Source: Candidatus Peregrinibacteria bacterium (lineage in GTDB: Bacteria; Patescibacteriota; Gracilibacteria; UBA1369). Taken from it: DNA of 7,362 nucleotides. This document shows positions 5,247-7,362 of the stretch, piece after piece. A model generated the notes under the pieces. The model searched no databases. It worked only from the letters and a program-made list of their open reading frames with translations, and was not told the DNA's origin. The translations under genes were made by a program, and so were the position numbers. The number at the start of each line of letters is the position of its first letter. Within the stretch, counting starts at the first letter, position 1. The stretch covers positions 1-7,362 of the forward strand of contig WJLA01000050.1 in NCBI GenBank assembly GCA_014728765.1, in the 5' to 3' direction.

Positions 5247-6433
5247 TGGAATTCAGACTTTCTCCCCAAGCTCGATTTATTGCCCTGATTATTGTGGCGA
5301 TTTTACTTTTATTGCTTATAATTATTTTGTTTGTTTTTAACAAAGGCAGAGTCGCATTTGAAGGAGAAAGACCTTTTACAGTTACAATTGAAGGATATAA
5401 AACCCTTAACTGTAATCAAGATAATGACTGTGAGTTAACCCTTGCAGCTGGCAATTATCAGGTTATTGCCAGAAAAAATGATTTTTTTACCATTCAAAAA
5501 GAATTACAAGTAGGTTTTAATTCAAGCTCTAATGTTGATTTGGAATTCGTTCCGCGACCTTCACTTGGCAAATTGACAGAACTATCGGCTTCAGATGTAA
5601 AAATACTTGAGAATACAACTCTCGGCTTAGATCAAGAAACACTTAATAGTATAAAGGAATTGCTTTCAGAATATGAGGATTATCAAGAATTATTAATTAG
5701 TCCCGATCAAAAATATATAATTCTCAACACAGGAAACGAAGTTTTTGCCGCTCAGCTTGATTCCAAATCCGATTTTAAAGAATTGCCGCTTTCACCTACT
5801 GATAGTTACGCTTTTGGCGGTGATAATCATCTTTATTTTTTATCAAATCAAAGATTTTCCAAAAATCAACTTTTTCAAGAATTGATAGTCGGGCGGTACT
5901 CATCTCAAGAAATTGATCAAATTCCCAGCTTGACGGCTTTTTTGCAAACTATTGATAATGCCAGAATTATACCTAACCCTAGTAATCAAAAATTTATTAT
6001 TATTGATCTTGATAACTCAGAAACTGAGTTATATTTATTTAATCAGGTCAATTCGACCAGAACAAAAATTCAAAGTTTGGAAAATATCAGCAATGCCAAA
6101 TGGATTAATGACAACAGCTTCTTGGCCGAAGTCAGAAAAGCGGGCAGGGCTTTTCCGGAATTGATTTATTATGATTTTGAGAAAGAAGAGATAATTGACA
6201 TCAATTCAAACTTGGATTTAATTGAACCAATCGATGAACAAAATATGTTTGCCGTTATTCCCGGCGAAAACGCAGAATTCCCTTTCCAGTTGGTTAATTT
6301 TAATTTGCCGGATCAAACTGCAAGTTTCATTTTAAATTTGGAAGCAAGACCTGTTAAAATTGAAATTGATCAATCGGGTAAACTATTGGTTTTGGTCAAT
6401 AATCAAATATTCACACTAACAAATAACAATTAA
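5246..6433 (+). CDS. Membrane-anchored PEGA-domain protein with beta-propeller-like body
   Basis: This is a 395-residue protein. Residues 11-31 form a single strongly hydrophobic helix (FIALIIVAILLLLLIIILFV). It is preceded by arginines at 4 and 10 and followed by N-K-G-R, so the bulk should lie outside the membrane. Residues 33-100 (VAFEGERPFTVTIEGYKTL through LTLAAGNYQVIARKNDFFT) fit a PEGA domain, a small beta fold common in surface proteins. It carries two cysteines (C56, C62) that could form a disulfide. The rest shows repeated strand pairs such as LLISPDQKYIILNTGNEVFA and IIPNPSNQKFIIIDLDNSET, the S/N-P-D/S-x-K-F/Y pattern of WD40/TolB-like propeller blades. I see no catalytic residues; a binding or scaffold role at the cell surface is my inference. 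It overlaps yraN by one base and is followed after two bases by the aminotransferase gene. Confidence 0.88.
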   Translation: MEFRLSPQARFIALIIVAILLLLLIIILFVFNKGRVAFEGERPFTVTIEGYKTLNCNQDNDCELTLAAGNYQVIARKNDFFTIQKELQVGFNSSSNVDLEFVPRPSLGKLTELSASDVKILENTTLGLDQETLNSIKELLSEYEDYQELLISPDQKYIILNTGNEVFAAQLDSKSDFKELPLSPTDSYAFGGDNHLYFLSNQRFSKNQLFQELIVGRYSSQEIDQIPSLTAFLQTIDNARIIPNPSNQKFIIIDLDNSETELYLFNQVNSTRTKIQSLENISNAKWINDNSFLAEVRKAGRAFPELIYYDFEKEEIIDINSNLDLIEPIDEQNMFAVIPGENAEFPFQLVNFNLPDQTASFILNLEARPVKIEIDQSGKLLVLVNNQIFTLTNNN

Positions 6434-6435
6434 AC

Positions 6436-7362
6436 GTGAACGACAAAATACAAAGCGCGATAAAAAAAAGAAAGCAAGATAAAAAGTCCATATTAAACCT
6501 TTCTTTTTCTGACTTTACGGCTTTTCCTTCCTTATTTGATGAGAAAAAAATTCAGAGAAGCTTGGTCAATATTTATAAATATCCATATTATTACCCGCAC
6601 TCCAAAGGAACTCTGGAAACCAGACAATTGATTTCAGAATACTATCATAACAAAAAACAAAATATTCAGCCCGAAAATATCATTGCCTGTGCCACAAAAC
6701 CGGAAGCATTATCCTATTTATTCAGAATTTTCGCTTCACTGAATCGAGAAGCATTAATTCCAATCACAAGAGATCCCCACCTCAAGGAAATTACTGAATT
6801 TGTTGGCTTAAGAACCAAAAATTATCGACTCAACAAAAACGGTAAAATTAATTTTGAGGTACTGGAAAAGCAAATTAACAAACAAACATCACTACTATTC
6901 ATTCAAAATCCTCATTTTCCAACAGGCGCAACATATCAAGAAGATGAATTTAAAAAATTGCTAAGTATAGCGGAAAAACATGATTTATGCATAATTTGTG
7001 ATGAAGCGATGATTGAATATTCTCATCTCAAATCTCCTGTTAGATCAATTATCGACATGGCCAAGAGTAATCAATTACTTATTACGGTAAATTCTATCAA
7101 ACATCATTTTGCTTTACCCGGACTTAAGCTGGCTTGGATGACTTTTCAAGGCAAAACTAAGACAGTCAGCGAATATGTAAACGCTGTGGAATATTTAGCA
7201 GATAATTTTCTTAACTTAAATCACCTCACTGAAACTATTCTTCCCGAAATTTTTGATTTTAGCAAAAAATATCGCAAGCAATTAATAAAACATATTCGTA
7301 AGAATGCGGAATATGCCAAATCAAAACTTTCAGAATCCGAAAAAATCAGCGTTACACCATCC
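6436..7362 (+). CDS. Fold-type-I PLP aminotransferase homologue, divergent, 3' end outside window
   Basis: The frame is open from GTG 6436 to the window end (309 codons). No in-frame ATG precedes residue 192, so GTG is the likely start. It lies two bases after the PEGA gene stop, so the gene belongs to the same operon. Class I/II aminotransferase landmarks appear in order: YPHSKGTLETRQLISEYY (53-70; substrate and fold motif), NPHFPTGA (158-165), CDEAMIEY (188-195; D189 for the pyridine nitrogen) and NSIKHHFALPGLKLAW (219-234; K222 as probable Schiff-base lysine). Several usual cofactor contacts are replaced. The Asn of NPTG is Phe161, the Tyr of DEAY is Met192, and the Arg of GLRLGW is Lys231 with one extra residue in the spacing. 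The Gly/Ser of the phosphate-binding loop reads TKPEAL (87-92). Substrate cannot be assigned; reduced or altered PLP chemistry is possible. Confidence 0.87.
   Translation, partial: MNDKIQSAIKKRKQDKKSILNLSFSDFTAFPSLFDEKKIQRSLVNIYKYPYYYPHSKGTLETRQLISEYYHNKKQNIQPENIIACATKPEALSYLFRIFASLNREALIPITRDPHLKEITEFVGLRTKNYRLNKNGKINFEVLEKQINKQTSLLFIQNPHFPTGATYQEDEFKKLLSIAEKHDLCIICDEAMIEYSHLKSPVRSIIDMAKSNQLLITVNSIKHHFALPGLKLAWMTFQGKTKTVSEYVNAVEYLADNFLNLNHLTETILPEIFDFSKKYRKQLIKHIRKNAEYAKSKLSESEKISVTPS

Noticed and set aside
3424..6433. Alternative genetic code with TGA as glycine (Gracilibacteria/Absconditabacteria)
   Set aside because: dnaB and yraN are full length with GGN glycines in conserved motifs, and a TGA serves as a plausible stop at 3421-3423.
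1..7362. CRISPR array, tRNA or rRNA gene
   Set aside because: I saw no regularly spaced repeats, no T-arm or CCA-type tRNA ends, and no conserved rRNA blocks on either strand.

Overview
The window is AT-rich bacterial DNA, and my best guess is a Candidate Phyla Radiation (Patescibacteria) genome. That guess rests on low GC, short intergenic gaps, an almost complete lack of Shine-Dalgarno sequences, and a PEGA-domain membrane protein beside yraN. It is an inference; no rRNA or other decisive marker is present. The genetic code looks standard bacterial: dnaB and yraN are full length, their glycines are GGN, and TGA serves as a stop at 3421.

The left part (1-2669) is accessory and partly decayed. 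It holds the 3' end of an unrecognised acidic protein (3-809), then a frameshifted antisense remnant (1201-806) with a possible TPM-like core and a C-terminal hydrophobic segment. An intact P-loop kinase-like gene (1296-1937) follows. Next is the C-terminal scrap of an integrase-core transposase on the minus strand (about 2107-1923), disrupted by an apparent one-base deletion. A Phd/YefM-type antitoxin and RelE/ParE-type toxin pair (2159-2669) directly abuts the scrap. Its promoter carries a TGTACA-centred palindrome. The toxin ends one codon before the tyrosine expected at its C-terminus.

The middle (2670-3039) has no gene. An extremely AT-rich stretch leads into about 200 bases of higher GC with several mutually consistent stems, which I read as an unidentified structured RNA on the plus strand. 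A good sigma70-type promoter follows and drives a 127-residue orphan protein (3040-3423). The stop codon of that gene abuts the dnaB stop codon tail to tail with no spacer.

The right part (3424-7362) is housekeeping. The replicative helicase gene dnaB is on the minus strand. Divergent from it is a tightly packed plus-strand operon: yraN (UPF0102 nuclease-like protein), a one-base overlap, a membrane-anchored PEGA/beta-propeller-like protein, a two-base gap, then a fold-type-I PLP aminotransferase homologue cut by the window end. A 14-bp perfect palindrome sits in the 95-bp divergent spacer. The aminotransferase keeps the catalytic lysine and aspartate but lacks several other usual cofactor contacts.
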